Shown here: piece after piece, positions 7,890 to 14,998 of the stretch
Position numbering within the stretch: the first letter of the stretch is position 1
Layout of the letters: each line of letters opens with the position of its first letter
Assembly (NCBI GenBank): GCA_017525245.1
Contig: JAFXTE010000015.1
Span: 1 to 56,445, forward strand
Length of the DNA stretch: 56,445 nt
Direction: 5' to 3'
From: Bacteroidales bacterium
GTDB taxonomy: Bacteria > Bacteroidota > Bacteroidia > Bacteroidales > WCHB1-69
Notes under the pieces: generated by a model
The model's input: only the letters and a program-made list of their open reading frames with translations
Told to the model about the DNA's origin: nothing
The model's database searches: none
Translations under genes and position numbers: made by a program

Positions 7890-8429
7890 ATGAAGAAACT
7901 ATCAATGGATGAACTCGGCAGGGTGACCCCCGAAGAGTTCAAGAAACAGGAGAAAGCGCCTATTGTGTTGGTGCTGGACAATATCCGCAGTATGCACAAC
8001 GTGGGTTCCGCGTTCCGCACGTGCGACGCCTTCAACATCGAAAAACTCTACCTGTGCGGGATCACCGCCACGCCGCCGCAGAAAGAGATCAGCAAGACCG
8101 CCCTCGGCGCCACCGAAAGCGTGGAATGGGAATACGTGGAGCACGTTGCCAAACTGGCAAACCGTTTGAAATCAGAAGATTACTCGATCCTGCTGGTGGA
8201 GCAGACCGACAGTTCCATCATGCTTCAGGACTTCGACTTTGCCCAATACGGGAAGATTGCCTTGTTCGTGGGCAATGAGGTGTTCGGCATCTCCGACGAG
8301 CTGTTGCCCTTATGTGACGCCGCCATCGAGATCCCGCAGTTCGGCACCAAACACTCGCTGAATGTGGCGGTGGCCACCGGGATTTCGCTATGGGAAGCGG
8401 TAAAACAATGCATAATTCATAATTCATAA
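7890..8429 (+). CDS. TrmH/SpoU-family RNA 2'-O-methyltransferase
   Basis: A 179-residue SPOUT methylase with the three knot motifs: motif 1 NIRSMHNVGSAFRTCDAF (31-48), motif 2 IALFVGNEVFGIS (about 130-142) and motif 3 SLNVAVATGISLWE near the C-terminus. It transfers a methyl group from SAM to a ribose 2'-OH in tRNA or rRNA; which nucleotide cannot be told from sequence. It lacks the N-terminal substrate-binding domain of RlmB, so it is closer to compact TrmL/TrmH-like proteins. The start codon lies at the end of the GATGAGAC repeat, so the exact start is uncertain; a later Met (MDELGR, 7905) is an alternative. The stop overlaps an ATTCATAATGCAT word repeat before hpt. Confidence 0.9.
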   Translation: MKKLSMDELGRVTPEEFKKQEKAPIVLVLDNIRSMHNVGSAFRTCDAFNIEKLYLCGITATPPQKEISKTALGATESVEWEYVEHVAKLANRLKSEDYSILLVEQTDSSIMLQDFDFAQYGKIALFVGNEVFGISDELLPLCDAAIEIPQFGTKHSLNVAVATGISLWEAVKQCIIHNS

Positions 8430-8442
8430 TGCATAATGCATT
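8406..8442. repeat. CATAATTCATAATGCATAATG word repeat
   Basis: Near-repeats of CATAATTCATAA and GCATAATGCAT overlapping the end of the methylase gene. The same words recur at 5390-5405, 11590-11646 and 30713-30775. Confidence 0.85.
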
Positions 8443-8466
8443 CGTCACACATCACAAAAAAATTGT

Positions 8467-8474
8467 ACTTTTGC
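8467..8474 (+). promoter_or_regulatory. Promoter -7 box for hpt
   Basis: TACTTTTG matches TAnnTTTG, 20 bp before the chosen hpt start. Its position inside the longer reading frame argues against the upstream ATG at 8429. Confidence 0.55.
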
Positions 8475-8494
8475 ACTCACAAAAAAATGTGGAT

Positions 8495-9037
8495 ATGAGC
8501 GAAAAAGTGACCTTTTTGGACAAGACATTTGTCAAATACATTTCTTCGGAAGAAATCGACGATGCTATCGCGCGGGTGGCTTCTGACATCATGCTGGAAT
8601 ACCGCTATGATGACCCGATTATGTTGATCACCCTCAACGGGGCCATCGTTTTTGCCGTCGATCTACTGAAACGGCTCGATTTCCCTTGCCGCATCACCTG
8701 TGTGAAGCTCGCCTCATACAGCGGCACCGAGAGTTCCGGCACAATCAACCAGCTTATCGGTCTCAGCGAGGACATTCGCGGCAAACGAATCCTCATCCTC
8801 GAAGACATTGTCGATACCGGAGCCACCTATATCCACCTGCACAAAATGCTGACGGAGGCGGGGGCCAAGGACGTCCGCATCGCCACCATGACGATGAAAC
8901 CCGACGCCTACAAAGCCGACCTGCCCGTCCATTACGTGGGCATCAACATCCCCAACAAGTTCGTCATCGGCCGCGGCCTCGACTACGACGGCTATGGCCG
9001 CAACCTCCCCGACATTTATCAAGTGATCAGTGAATAG
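8495..9037 (+). CDS. hpt: Hypoxanthine phosphoribosyltransferase
   Basis: A 180-residue purine-salvage enzyme converting hypoxanthine (and guanine) plus PRPP to IMP/GMP. The PRPP-binding signature ILEDIVDTGATY (101-112) is intact. The N-terminal PIMLITLNGAIVF and the late FVIGRGLDYDGYGRNLP with the conserved G-DY-YRNLP pattern are as in the family. Start taken at 8495 (MSEKVTF) instead of 8429, because the 22 extra codons translate a word repeat and the promoter box. It is followed by an AGTGATCAGTGAATAG word repeat and then a repeat-bearing leader for adk, so it is likely monocistronic or loosely linked to adk. Confidence 0.95.
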   Translation: MSEKVTFLDKTFVKYISSEEIDDAIARVASDIMLEYRYDDPIMLITLNGAIVFAVDLLKRLDFPCRITCVKLASYSGTESSGTINQLIGLSEDIRGKRILILEDIVDTGATYIHLHKMLTEAGAKDVRIATMTMKPDAYKADLPVHYVGINIPNKFVIGRGLDYDGYGRNLPDIYQVISE

Positions 9038-9053
9038 TGATCAGTGAACAGTT
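9022..9053. repeat. GTGATCAGTGAATAG word repeat
   Basis: GTGATCAGTGAATAGTGATC and AGTGAACAG across the hpt stop codon. The inverse words occur at 53751-53780 before sufB. Confidence 0.8.
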
Positions 9054-9070
9054 TTTATCGTATAATAATC

Positions 9071-9132
9071 CTTAAGCAGTCTCGAAGAGACAAGATTTTA
9101 ATAACCCCACACAAGCGCAGCGCAGTGTGGGG
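9071..9132 (+). repeat. Two-hairpin interspersed element, copy 1 (adk leader)
   Basis: Contains GCAGTCTCGAAGAGAC (small hairpin, CTCGAAGAG) and then TAACCCCACACAAGCGCAGC followed by GCAGTGTGGGG (stem CCCCACAC/GTGTGGGG). A second copy precedes dxr (9821-9892) and a third, inverted, lies at 13764-13840. Confidence 0.85.
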
Positions 9133-9153
9133 CTTGTAACAAGCAAAAACAAT

Positions 9154-9729
9154 ATGAAACAAACCAACATCGTCATGTTCGGTGCCCCCGGCAGCGGAAA
9201 AGGCACCCAGGCCAAGCAGATGGCCGAAAAATTCCAACTTGAACACGTCTCCACCGGCGACCTGTTCCGTTACGAGATCTCCCACAAGACCCCGCTGGGC
9301 TTGAAAGCGCAGGAGATCATCAACCGTGGCGACCTCTGTCCCGACGACATCACCCTCGGGATGCTCCGCAACCATATCGAGAAACACGCTGATGCCAAGG
9401 GCTTTATCTTCGACGGCGTGCCGCGCACCATCAAACAGGCCGAGATGCTCGACGACAAAAGCTTCTTCAACAACCTCGACATCACCAAGGTCATCTACCT
9501 GAAGGTGGAGATGGAAGAGGTGCAGAAACGCATCCTCAAACGCGCCGAAATCGAGCAGCGCGCCGACGACACCCCCGCCACCGTCAAGGCCCGCGTGGAG
9601 AACTTCTTCGCCCAGACCATGCCGCTCGTGGAATACTACCAGAAGCAAGGCAAGTTGGTGGAAATCAATGGGATGCAGAATATCGAGCACGTGTTTGCGG
9701 ACATTTGCAAGGTGGTAGAGACGCTGTAA
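9154..9729 (+). CDS. adk: Adenylate kinase
   Basis: A 191-residue nucleotide kinase (AMP + ATP to 2 ADP). P-loop GAPGSGKGT (10-18), AMP-site STGDLFRYEI, and GFIFDGVPRT where most homologues have DGFPRT. The long zinc LID of some bacteria is absent: residues RAEIEQRADDTPATVKAR form the short LID, as usual in Bacteroidota. Start at 9154 (MKQTNIVMFG) follows the hairpin element; an upstream ATG (9127) would add residues read from that element. Followed by a TAGTTAGCAGTTAG word repeat and a second palindromic unit, so separately transcribed from dxr or joined to it by a long leader. Confidence 0.97.
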   Translation: MKQTNIVMFGAPGSGKGTQAKQMAEKFQLEHVSTGDLFRYEISHKTPLGLKAQEIINRGDLCPDDITLGMLRNHIEKHADAKGFIFDGVPRTIKQAEMLDDKSFFNNLDITKVIYLKVEMEEVQKRILKRAEIEQRADDTPATVKARVENFFAQTMPLVEYYQKQGKLVEINGMQNIEHVFADICKVVETL

Positions 9730-9757
9730 CAGTTAGTAGTTAGCAGTTAGTAGTTGT
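9730..9757. repeat. AGTTAGTAGTTAGCAG word repeat
   Basis: AACAGTTAGTAGTTAGCAG and TTAGTAGTTG after the adk stop. Word-like degenerate repeat of the kind seen in other spacers here. Confidence 0.8.
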
Positions 9758-9766
9758 AACGAAAAG

Positions 9767-9807
9767 CCCCAATTCCCCCTTTAGGGGGATGCCCGAAGGG
9801 CAGGGGG
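9767..9807 (+). repeat. CCAATTCCCC...GGGG palindromic element, copy 1
   Basis: CCAATTCCCCCTTTAGGGGG followed by TGCCCGAAGGGCAGGGGG. It contains nested hairpins CCCCCTTTAGGGGG and GCCCGAAGGGC. A diverged inverted copy is at 30629-30671. Confidence 0.75.
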
Positions 9808-9820
9808 TTAAAACCACTTC

Positions 9821-9892
9821 CTTGAGCAGCCTCGAAGAGGCAAGACGCGCAAAGCGCTAATAACCCCATACAAGCGTAGCGCAGTGTGGGGA
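9821..9892 (+). repeat. Two-hairpin interspersed element, copy 2 (dxr leader)
   Basis: GAGCAGCCTCGAAGAGGCAAG, then GCGCAAAGCGC, then TAACCCCATACAAGCG and GCAGTGTGGGG. Same layout as 9071-9132 and ends 18 bp before the dxr start. Confidence 0.85.
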
Positions 9893-9910
9893 ATCAAAAA
9901 CAAACATGCT

Positions 9911-11074
9911 ATGAATAACCAAAACGAAAAAGCCACTCCCCGTCGCATCGCCGTCCTCGGCTCGACGGGCTCCATGGGTACACAGGCATTGGAGGTCATC
10001 GCTCTTCATCCTGATGTGCTGCAACTGGAAATCATCGCCGCCAACTCCAGCGCGGACATTCTGATACAGCAGGCGAAACAGTACCACCCCAACATCGTCG
10101 TGGTGGTGCAGGAAGAGGCCTACCGCAAGGTGAAAGAAGCGCTTGCCGACGAGGACGTGAAGGTCTTCTGCGGTGAGGAGTCGTTGTGCGACGTGTGCGA
10201 GATGGACTGCGTCGATATGGTGCTGTCGTGCATCGTAGGCATCGCGGGACTCAAGCCGGCGTTCCGCACCGTGTCGTGCGGCACCCCGTTGGCCATCGCC
10301 AACAAGGAGACCCTCGTGGTGGCCGGTGAGCTCATCATGCGCACCGCGAAGGAGCACAACGCCCCCGTATTGCCCGTGGATTCTGAGCATTCGGCGATTT
10401 TCCAATGTCTTGCGGGCGAGCAGTACAACCCCGTGGAGAAGCTGATCATCACGGCATCCGGCGGCGCGTTCCGTGGCTATACCAAAGAGCAACTGGAAAC
10501 GGTCACCCTGCAGAACGCCCTCAAGCATCCCAACTGGAGCATGGGTCCGAAAGTGACTATCGACAGCGCATCGCTGATGAACAAAGGATTGGAGGTCATC
10601 GAGGCCAAATGGTTGTTCAACATGCCGTTGGAGAAGATCGACGTGGTGGTTCACCCGCAGTCGGTCATCCACTCCATGGTGCAGTTCGAAGACGGTTCCG
10701 TGAAGGCGCAACTCGGCGTTCCCGACATGCGACTGCCCATCCAATACGCCCTCTCCTACCCGCTCCGACTGCCGTTGCCTTACGACAGGCTCGACTTCAA
10801 CAAATACTGTAATCTAACTTTTGAAACACCTGACAAAGATGTATTTCCATGTTTGGATATGGCCTACAAAGCATCGGCTGCCGGAGGAGGAATGCCCTGC
10901 GTGATGAACGCTGCCAACGAAATGGCCGTCAAGATGTTCATGCAAGAGAAGATCAAGTTTACGGACATCCCGCGCATCATCGAGCACGCCTTGGCCACCG
11001 CCCCGAGCATCCGTCCCAAAACCATCGAAGAGTACATTGCCTTGGATGCGGAGACGCGGGCGCGGGTCAACTAA
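9911..11074 (+). CDS. dxr: 1-deoxy-D-xylulose 5-phosphate reductoisomerase
   Basis: A 387-residue enzyme making 2-C-methyl-D-erythritol 4-phosphate from DXP with NADPH, the first committed step of the MEP isoprenoid pathway and the target of fosmidomycin. NADPH-binding GSTGSMGTQ (17-25), VDSEHSAIFQCL metal/substrate motif, SGGAFRGY loop, NWSMGPKVTIDSASLMNKGLE (read in two halves) and the C-terminal PSI-rich helical domain are all present, with full family length. Start at 9911 (MNNQNEK) lies just after the repeated element; the upstream ATG at 9884 would translate the element. Next gene is on the other strand, so the transcript ends here. Confidence 0.97.
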   Translation: MNNQNEKATPRRIAVLGSTGSMGTQALEVIALHPDVLQLEIIAANSSADILIQQAKQYHPNIVVVVQEEAYRKVKEALADEDVKVFCGEESLCDVCEMDCVDMVLSCIVGIAGLKPAFRTVSCGTPLAIANKETLVVAGELIMRTAKEHNAPVLPVDSEHSAIFQCLAGEQYNPVEKLIITASGGAFRGYTKEQLETVTLQNALKHPNWSMGPKVTIDSASLMNKGLEVIEAKWLFNMPLEKIDVVVHPQSVIHSMVQFEDGSVKAQLGVPDMRLPIQYALSYPLRLPLPYDRLDFNKYCNLTFETPDKDVFPCLDMAYKASAAGGGMPCVMNAANEMAVKMFMQEKIKFTDIPRIIEHALATAPSIRPKTIEEYIALDAETRARVN

Positions 11075-11088
11075 ACAGAGATTCCTCC

Positions 11089-11535
11089 CTATTGGACGAT
11101 CACTTTCAGGTATTTCGTGTAATTTCCCACGCTCACCGAAAGACGGCATTCGTCGCCGGAATGGTAGGTCGTGTCGCTGAAGATCATGCGGAAGGTGGCG
11201 AACTGCACCATCCCGGAGGACTCTAACTCGGGTATATAGTCCCCGAAAGAGGTCCCATTCAGGATAAGATTGTCCGTTCCAACAACCAATTCAACGGGGT
11301 ATCCCGTAGCGTATTGCCAGTAATAGTAAACCCCGGGGTTGGAGTTGATCCCAATTGCCTCCGTCTTGATTTTAATCTCACGGTAGCTGTTCAGCGGTAC
11401 CTCCACGCTGTTGCCGGTGATTTCTTCATTGTCCATGTAGAACGTCACAATCGGTTCTCTTTCCACCACCGCAGGACTGCACGAAACCGCCATCACCCCG
11501 ACAGCCACCAACATTAAAACAATAATCTTTTTCAT
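11089..11535 (-). CDS. Small lipoprotein, unknown function
   Basis: A 148-residue protein starting MKKIIVLMLVAVGVMAVSC, a lipoprotein signal with the acylated Cys about residue 19. The mature part is beta rich (VTFYMDNEEITGNSVEVPL...VYYYWQYATG) and resembles an Ig-like or domain-of-unknown-function fold without catalytic motifs. Start at 11535 chosen so the signal sequence comes first. It is the last gene of the minus-strand envelope cassette below the ECF sigma factor, separated from the preceding barrel gene by 108 bp that holds only word repeats. It converges with dxr. Unrecognised family. Confidence 0.75.
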   Translation of the reverse strand: MKKIIVLMLVAVGVMAVSCSPAVVEREPIVTFYMDNEEITGNSVEVPLNSYREIKIKTEAIGINSNPGVYYYWQYATGYPVELVVGTDNLILNGTSFGDYIPELESSGMVQFATFRMIFSDTTYHSGDECRLSVSVGNYTKYLKVIVQ

Positions 11536-11589
11536 ATTCAACAAATTAATTCTCAAAATATTATTCATTTTCTACTAAAACACCTTTTT

Positions 11590-11646
11590 ATAATTCATAA
11601 TTCATAATGCATAATTCATAATTCTACATTCTTAATTCTTAATTCA
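11590..11646. repeat. CATAATTCATAATTC word repeat
   Basis: ATAATTCATAATTCATAATG, then TAATTCATAATTCTACATTC and TTAATTCTTAATTC, between the lipoprotein and barrel genes. Confidence 0.85.
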
Positions 11647-12570
11647 AAATCCATACCCCACCCCAATCGCTCCAAACCCTTTGAAACCGGCACCGAGCTC
11701 AAAGCTGCCGAACCAATGTTCCCCACCCGCCCGGATGCCGAAAAGTGTCACATGCGGCGAGAAAAACAACGTTCGGGGATTCTTGTCGTTCGTGCTCGAA
11801 TTGGTATTTATATCGAAATAGGTTGTGCTGTTGTCGGCGTAGCTCAAGTCGTAGTTCGTCACCCTGCCGATAAATTTGGTCAGCCCAAACGACAGCTCTG
11901 AGTATAGTGTGACGTGCGGTCGGTTAAACCACGAGAACCTCAATTCCGGCAAGAAGCTGAAGGCGTGGTATCGGCGGTCGCAGATGCCTGGCACGGTCTG
12001 AGTCAAGTCCTTGATTTCCAGATCCACATAATGGACGTATTGGGTGTGCAGACCAATCCACAGCCATTTCGTGGCGCGGAAGTGGTAGGCGAAGGCGAAC
12101 ACCGGCGTAGTGTGGAACCATGGGCTGAGCAGGCCTTTGTTTAGGTCGAGATCCAAATCAAAACCGACGGGTATGACAAACACAAAATACCGGTCAAATA
12201 GCGCGATGCCGGTCGCGTCGCACAGCTCCAGCTTGAACTCGTGACGGAAATATGGCATCGGCGCCCGTTCGCGTTTCTCTCGCGGTTCACGATGACGCTT
12301 CTCCTTTTCCGACTTGGATTCTATATCGAAAGATCCATCGTAAAACATCCCTGATAAAGAGTCAGCATCCTCACGAACGTCCATTTGTTGCTGATTTTGA
12401 CGAAGATAGAGCGTATCGTGTACCCAGGTGGTGTCGCAGGAGAAAAGCGTGTCATGCTCCGTCACCGTCTCATAAATGTAGAGCGTGTCAGGTTTTTGCG
12501 CACACAATTTGCACATCCCTACCGACATCAGCAGGAACACAAAAGCCACCCTATATTCTACATTCTTCAT
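11644..12570 (-). CDS. Outer-membrane beta-barrel protein with HDTL-type N-terminal repeats
   Basis: A 308-residue protein with a signal peptide (about 1-24, ending MCKLCAQ). A periplasmic stretch follows with repeated D-T-hydrophobic-aromatic words (PDTLYIYE, HDTLFSCDTTWVHDTLYL), then a charged KEKRHREPREKRER linker. The C-terminal 190 residues have alternating aromatic strands ending in VGYGF, as in OmpA/PorT-like barrels. It begins 3 bp after the stop of the one-TM protein gene, so the two are coupled. The neighbour has the same kind of HDTV words. I infer an outer-membrane sensor or structural protein controlled with the sigma factor upstream; no enzymatic motif is visible. Confidence 0.65.
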   Translation of the reverse strand: MKNVEYRVAFVFLLMSVGMCKLCAQKPDTLYIYETVTEHDTLFSCDTTWVHDTLYLRQNQQQMDVREDADSLSGMFYDGSFDIESKSEKEKRHREPREKRERAPMPYFRHEFKLELCDATGIALFDRYFVFVIPVGFDLDLDLNKGLLSPWFHTTPVFAFAYHFRATKWLWIGLHTQYVHYVDLEIKDLTQTVPGICDRRYHAFSFLPELRFSWFNRPHVTLYSELSFGLTKFIGRVTNYDLSYADNSTTYFDINTNSSTNDKNPRTLFFSPHVTLFGIRAGGEHWFGSFELGAGFKGFGAIGVGYGF

Positions 12571-12573
12571 TTA

Positions 12574-13161
12574 TCATTCTTCATTAAGCATATACACTGT
12601 GTCTTTCATCACAACGGTCTTCTTCACATGGACTGTGTCGCGCTGTACGACAGTCTTCTTAACAACGACGGGTTCTTGAGACTCAAGACTTGGGACGTGA
12701 GACTTGGGACTCTGGACGTGAGACTCAGGAGTTTGGTGGTGTGACGTATGACGTGTGATGTTGGACGTAGGATTTACAGATGAGGGGACGGAATGATCTT
12801 CATTCTGTAAAGACGTTTCATGAAACGTTTCTACAACCACCCTTTCTGATTCTGACGGCAATGCTATCGTATCAACATTAACATTCTCCCCCGCTTGCGG
12901 TTCCGAAGGTTTCGGAACGGTATAGCGCAGAACGGCAAAGGTCACGAGACAGCCCGTAACGAAGGAGACCACCCCAATCAGCATCTCCCGTGCATGCGCC
13001 AGCAGCCAGATGCCCGCGCCTGATTTTGAGGCGACAGCGGCGGTTTTGATCTGCTCGTCCGAAAGCGTTTTCCGCGGCGCACGCGACACCTCCGACACCC
13101 CTTTCTCGAAAAGGCGGTCAATATCTGCTCTGTTGTTTTTCATTTCATTGTTATTTGGCAT
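12574..13161 (-). CDS. One-TM protein, possible anti-sigma-type regulator
   Basis: A 195-residue protein: a cytoplasmic 50-residue N-terminus (DIDRLFEKGVSEV...KTLSDEQI), one TM segment (about 60-78, LIGVVSFVTGCLVTFAVLRY), then a low-complexity periplasmic part ending in repeated DTVH/DTVY words (VVQRDTVHVKKTVVMKDTVY). That topology matches anti-sigma-like proteins that follow ECF sigma genes in Bacteroidales, though no FecR domain is visible. Residues 111-119 (ETFHETSLQ) are encoded by a copy of the 28-bp palindrome, and the His/Ser-rich HTSHHQTPESHVQSPKSH stretch by a degenerate word repeat (12672-12760), so much of the tail seems to be made of repeat DNA. Start could also be 13143 (MKNNRAD). 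Confidence 0.55.
   Translation of the reverse strand: MPNNNEMKNNRADIDRLFEKGVSEVSRAPRKTLSDEQIKTAAVASKSGAGIWLLAHAREMLIGVVSFVTGCLVTFAVLRYTVPKPSEPQAGENVNVDTIALPSESERVVVETFHETSLQNEDHSVPSSVNPTSNITRHTSHHQTPESHVQSPKSHVPSLESQEPVVVKKTVVQRDTVHVKKTVVMKDTVYMLNEE
12672..12770. repeat. GGGACGTGAGACTT word repeat inside a gene
   Basis: GACTTGGGACGTGAGACTTG and GGACTCTGGACGTGAGAC with further GTGACGTATGACGTG words. It is read in frame as a Ser/His/Pro-rich tail of the one-TM protein. Related words occur at 45481-45580 and 53685-53720. Confidence 0.75.
12807..12834. repeat. 28-bp palindrome (centre TTTCATGAAA), coding copy
   Basis: GTAAAGACG-TTTCATGAAA-CGTTTCTAC, a slightly decayed copy in the coding region of the one-TM protein. 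The frame is kept and reads ETFHETSLQ. Confidence 0.85.
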
Positions 13162-13170
13162 TTATTATTT

Positions 13171-13252
13171 GCCCGCACACCTAACGGCGTGCGAACCACC
13201 GTTCCTCCGTCATTTCTACCGAGCCCTGCAGACCTAACGGCCTGCAAGCCCT
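13171..13252. repeat. CTAACGGC paired-hairpin element, copy 1
   Basis: CGCACACCTAACGGCGTGCG and, 30 bp on, GCAGACCTAACGGCCTGC. Both are small hairpins sharing CCTAACGGC. An 82-bp near-identical copy is at 14381-14462. Each lies between two genes of the envelope cassette. Confidence 0.85.
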
Positions 13253-13269
13253 CATATATTCATCGTCAT

Positions 13270-13854
13270 TCATCGCTTCATCGTAATCGCCTCGTCGTAA
13301 TGCTCGTCCGTGATGGTGAACGAAAGCTTGCCGTAATAGGGCAGGTCATGAAAGACACGCCCAGTGTTCCTCTTCTCTTCGTAGGTGTATTTCGCAGATT
13401 GGAAATTGTAAGGACTGATACCATCGGTCTCCCAAGCATAATACTTTTTTTCGCGTATAAGTCCATCTTCTCCAAAACCTCCGAAGCCCAGCTTCACCGA
13501 ATCGCCGTAAAAAACCTTGAAATAGTTCACGCCCTCGTCGAAACTGGCAGTGCCGATGCCGCCCAGCTGTTTAACAACGATTTCTTCGTTGGGGGCTAAC
13601 GTATAGACTTTATTAGAGGGCACCAATGTGGAATCGTTGAGCATCGCGTCATGAGGGATGATGGTGACGTAATGCTTTGAAGCATTGCGGATGGCCACAT
13701 CCTCGGTATAGCCGGGATCGCAGGCGGCGATGCACACGGCGAGGATGAGCAGAGCAGCGATCATCCCCACACTGCGGCCTGCGGCCTTATGTGGGGTTAA
13801 TTGCCCTTCGTGCGGGTTGCCTCTTCGAGGCTGCTCAATGAAAGTGTTTTTCAT
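13270..13854 (-). CDS. Lipoprotein with a repeat-encoded N-terminal extension
   Basis: A 194-residue protein. Residues 31-45 (MIAALLILAVCIAAC) are a normal lipoprotein signal, but residues 5-30 come from an inverted copy of the two-hairpin element found before adk and dxr. The ATG at 13854 overlaps the TGA of the preceding gene (ATGA), which supports that start and so a pre-signal extension; the alternative start is M31 at 13764. The mature part (YVTIIPHDAMLNDSTLVPSNKVYTLAPNEEIVVKQLG) looks like a beta-sandwich of unknown function. Third small envelope protein in the run; family not recognised. Confidence 0.65.
   Translation of the reverse strand: MKNTFIEQPRRGNPHEGQLTPHKAAGRSVGMIAALLILAVCIAACDPGYTEDVAIRNASKHYVTIIPHDAMLNDSTLVPSNKVYTLAPNEEIVVKQLGGIGTASFDEGVNYFKVFYGDSVKLGFGGFGEDGLIREKKYYAWETDGISPYNFQSAKYTYEEKRNTGRVFHDLPYYGKLSFTITDEHYDEAITMKR
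13764..13840 (-). repeat. Two-hairpin interspersed element, copy 3, inside a lipoprotein gene
   Basis: Read on the minus strand: GAGCAGCCTCGAAGAGGCAA, then TTAACCCCACATAAGGCCG and GCAGTGTGGGG. It occupies codons 6-30 of the lipoprotein gene, directly before the signal peptide. Confidence 0.8.
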
Positions 13855-14342
13855 ATTATTGCTTTTACAAATGTGTAGGTAAATCCGTCATAGCAGTTGT
13901 CGCTTATAGAAAGTACATGCGGATCGTATCGGTCATCGTAGCTGATGACGGCGAAACTCTTCGGGAAAGGGGCTATTTTACCGTTGGTGGCTTCTGAAAT
14001 TTTTTTGCACTGCGCCTCCGGAATGTTCAGGTTGAACCAGGAGTAGAAGGTATCATCGATGTCACCTTTTTTGTTATATAGGGTTTCATCTACCTTGTAA
14101 TCAACTCGATATGTGCCAGATGTAATCTTTTTTCCGTCTTTATAGAAAGTAAAGTAACTGCCCTTGAAAACGAGTTTGGCTTCAAAGCCTTCGCTTTCAG
14201 GGGTGTAGTTGACCCCCGCGATGCCGCCGGAGGTGCAGTACCACTGCCACTTGCCAGTGAGCGCTTGCTTTTCGGGTTTGTTGCAGGCGGTTGCCAGCAA
14301 TGCCAGCAGAATGACTGCTGTGAATTTCATTGTTTGTCTCAT
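13851..14342 (-). CDS. Lipocalin-like lipoprotein, paralogue B
   Basis: A 163-residue protein with a lipoprotein signal (MKFTAVILLALLATAC) and a mature part opening NKPEKQALTGKWQWYCTSGGI. The G-x-W near the N-terminus followed by beta strands (KLVFKGSYFTFYKDGKKITSGTYRV) suggests a lipocalin-like barrel, as in Bacteroidota lipocalin-family proteins. It is about half identical by eye to the gene at 14998-15462, so the pair is a local duplication split by another lipoprotein gene. Start at 14342 (MRQTMKF); 14330 is equally possible. Its stop overlaps the next start (ATGA). Role unknown. Confidence 0.7.
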   Translation of the reverse strand: MRQTMKFTAVILLALLATACNKPEKQALTGKWQWYCTSGGIAGVNYTPESEGFEAKLVFKGSYFTFYKDGKKITSGTYRVDYKVDETLYNKKGDIDDTFYSWFNLNIPEAQCKKISEATNGKIAPFPKSFAVISYDDRYDPHVLSISDNCYDGFTYTFVKAII

Positions 14343-14380
14343 AACGTTATATTTTGGAATTACTCTTATTCTTGTCAATT

Positions 14381-14462
14381 GCCCGCACACCTAACGGCGT
14401 GCGAACCAACCGTTTCTCCGTCGTTTCTACCTAGCCCTGCAGACCTAACAGCCTGCAAACCT
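14381..14462. repeat. CTAACGGC paired-hairpin element, copy 2
   Basis: CGCACACCTAACGGCGTGCG and GCAGACCTAACAGCCTGC, near-identical over 82 bp to 13171-13252. Followed by CATCGTTTCATCGCCTCATCG word repeats to about 14530. Confidence 0.85.
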
Positions 14463-14551
14463 TCACACATTCATCGTCTTTCATCGCCTCATCGTTTCAT
14501 CGCCTCATCGTTTCAACGCTTCATCGCTAATAAGGGCATCGAAATAAACAC

Positions 14552-14998
14552 CTATAATGTGACCTTATGGTGATAAATTTCCGCCTCACCGATCGTAATG
14601 ATGACGGTATAGGTTCCTCCTGGAACATTGTGAAGCGTATATTCCAACGTCTTAGGGCACAAACAGTTGGCCGAAATGTTATCATCCACCAGATAGTTGA
14701 TAACAATCTCATTGTCCACAACATGAGCATCCACATCCACCGACGAGGCTGCGCAATTGAGCAAGAGTTCGTGGGTAATCTGGAGTTCGCCGTGCCCATA
14801 ATTAAAAACAGGGTCTGGAAATTCCGACTTTTCTCCCGCATGGCATGCTGAAAGCTCGTTATCTGAAACTGTCAGCTTTTGGGGATTTTGCCGGCGGTCA
14901 CAAGATGAGAACACCATGACCACGGTGGCCACAACAGCCATTATTCCTGTAACAACAACAATAAATGCATTCTTTTTCATTGTTTTGGCTTTATACAT
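14552..14998 (-). CDS. Lipoprotein, unknown function
   Basis: A 148-residue protein with a lipoprotein-type signal (KKNAFIVVVTGIMAVVATVVMVFSSC). The mature part has paired Cys (NCLCPKT) and ends with an Ig-like strand pattern (YTLHNVPGGTYTVIITIGEAEIYHHKVTL). The ATG at 14998 shares its A with the TAA of the upstream paralogue (TAATG), arguing for coupled translation; M7 at 14980 is an alternative. It lies between the two lipocalin-like genes. No family recognised. Confidence 0.7.
   Translation of the reverse strand: MYKAKTMKKNAFIVVVTGIMAVVATVVMVFSSCDRRQNPQKLTVSDNELSACHAGEKSEFPDPVFNYGHGELQITHELLLNCAASSVDVDAHVVDNEIVINYLVDDNISANCLCPKTLEYTLHNVPGGTYTVIITIGEAEIYHHKVTL

Noticed and set aside
8429-8494. 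N-terminal extension of hpt
   Set aside because: These codons translate a word repeat and the promoter -7 box.
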